A DNA stretch of 5,649 nucleotides from Alphaproteobacteria bacterium. GTDB lineage: Bacteria > Pseudomonadota > Alphaproteobacteria > Micropepsales > Micropepsaceae. The notes under the pieces are model-generated. The model searched no databases. It was not told the DNA's origin and worked only from the letters and a program-made list of their open reading frames with translations. A program made the position numbers and the translations under genes. The stretch is from assembly GCA_028869355.1 (NCBI GenBank), contig JAGWSK010000315.1, forward strand, positions 1-5,649. Reading direction: 5' to 3'. Positions 5,460 through 5,649 of the stretch are shown here, one piece after another (within the stretch, counting starts at the first letter, position 1; each line of letters opens with the position of its first letter).

Positions 5460-5649
5460 CCCCACGGGGCCGGTTCGTCACATTTGAAGGCGGCGAGGGC
5501 GCCGGCAAATCGACCCAGGTGCGGCTGCTCGCAAGCCGGCTCGAAGCTGCCGGCCGGCAAGTCATTGCCACGCGCGAGCCTGGTGGATCACCCGGGGCAG
5601 AAGCCATCCGCAAATTGCTCGTCGAGGGGGCAACCGATCGCTGGGCGCC
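5456..5649 (+). CDS. tmk: Thymidylate kinase, N-terminal part (partial)
   Basis: Thymidylate kinase phosphorylates dTMP to dTDP in the cytoplasm for DNA synthesis. The first 64 residues are visible, up to the right edge. FVTFEGGEGAGKST (residues 7-20) is the Walker A loop in the form typical of this enzyme, and TREPGGSPGAEAIR (39-52) is the conserved dTMP-binding REPGG segment. The start is GTG 5456, overlapping the carboxypeptidase stop by four bases (GTGA, 5456-5459), which points to translational coupling. AGGG (5451-5454) is too close to serve as a normal ribosome site, fitting re-initiation. The frame remains open to the edge and its composition matches its neighbours. Placement of tmk after rlpA and a carboxypeptidase gene agrees with Hyphomicrobiales chromosomes as I recall them; holB often follows there, but is outside this window. 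Confidence 0.92.
   Translation, partial: MTPRGRFVTFEGGEGAGKSTQVRLLASRLEAAGRQVIATREPGGSPGAEAIRKLLVEGATDRWA

Overview
The window reads as chromosomal DNA of an alphaproteobacterium of the order Hyphomicrobiales (Rhizobiales), probably near Bradyrhizobium, Rhodopseudomonas or Afipia. This rests on GC-rich coding sequence with G/C-ending codons, the style of the RlpA and D-alanyl-D-alanine carboxypeptidase proteins, and the gene order rlpA - carboxypeptidase - tmk, which I recall as common in that group. The genus is inference. All genes seen lie on the + strand.

Layout. Positions 1-113 hold the 3' end of an unrecognised gene. Positions 114-235 are a leader region with a TATAAT box and, downstream of it, a terminator-like hairpin with a T run. 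Positions 236-2928 carry a two-gene operon for a molybdenum hydroxylase of the isoquinoline 1-oxidoreductase (IorAB) type: a small protein with two [2Fe-2S] clusters and a large Tat-exported molybdopterin subunit. No FAD subunit, cytochrome c subunit or maturation gene is present in the window, so substrate and electron acceptor are open.

Positions 2929-3185 are a non-coding gap with a GC-rich hairpin after the oxidoreductase operon, an AT-rich promoter-like stretch and a 5' UTR inverted repeat. Positions 3186-4184 are an RlpA-type lipoprotein gene split by one in-frame TGA (3864-3866): the lipobox and double-psi beta-barrel domain lie before it, and the peptidoglycan-binding SPOR domain continues in the same frame after it. 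Positions 4296-5459 encode a secreted D-alanyl-D-alanine carboxypeptidase (penicillin-binding protein 5 family) starting at GTG, with an SGG triplet where the family has SxN. Its stop overlaps by 4 bases the GTG start of thymidylate kinase (tmk), which runs off the right edge.

How the genes work together. RlpA and the carboxypeptidase both act on periplasmic peptidoglycan, at septal glycan strands and stem-peptide trimming respectively. The carboxypeptidase is translationally coupled to tmk, needed for dTTP supply. The oxidoreductase pair looks like a separate unit upstream. I found no mobile element, CRISPR array, tRNA or rRNA, and no gene-free stretch longer than 300 bases. The observation most worth a second look is the in-frame stop that separates the two RlpA domains.
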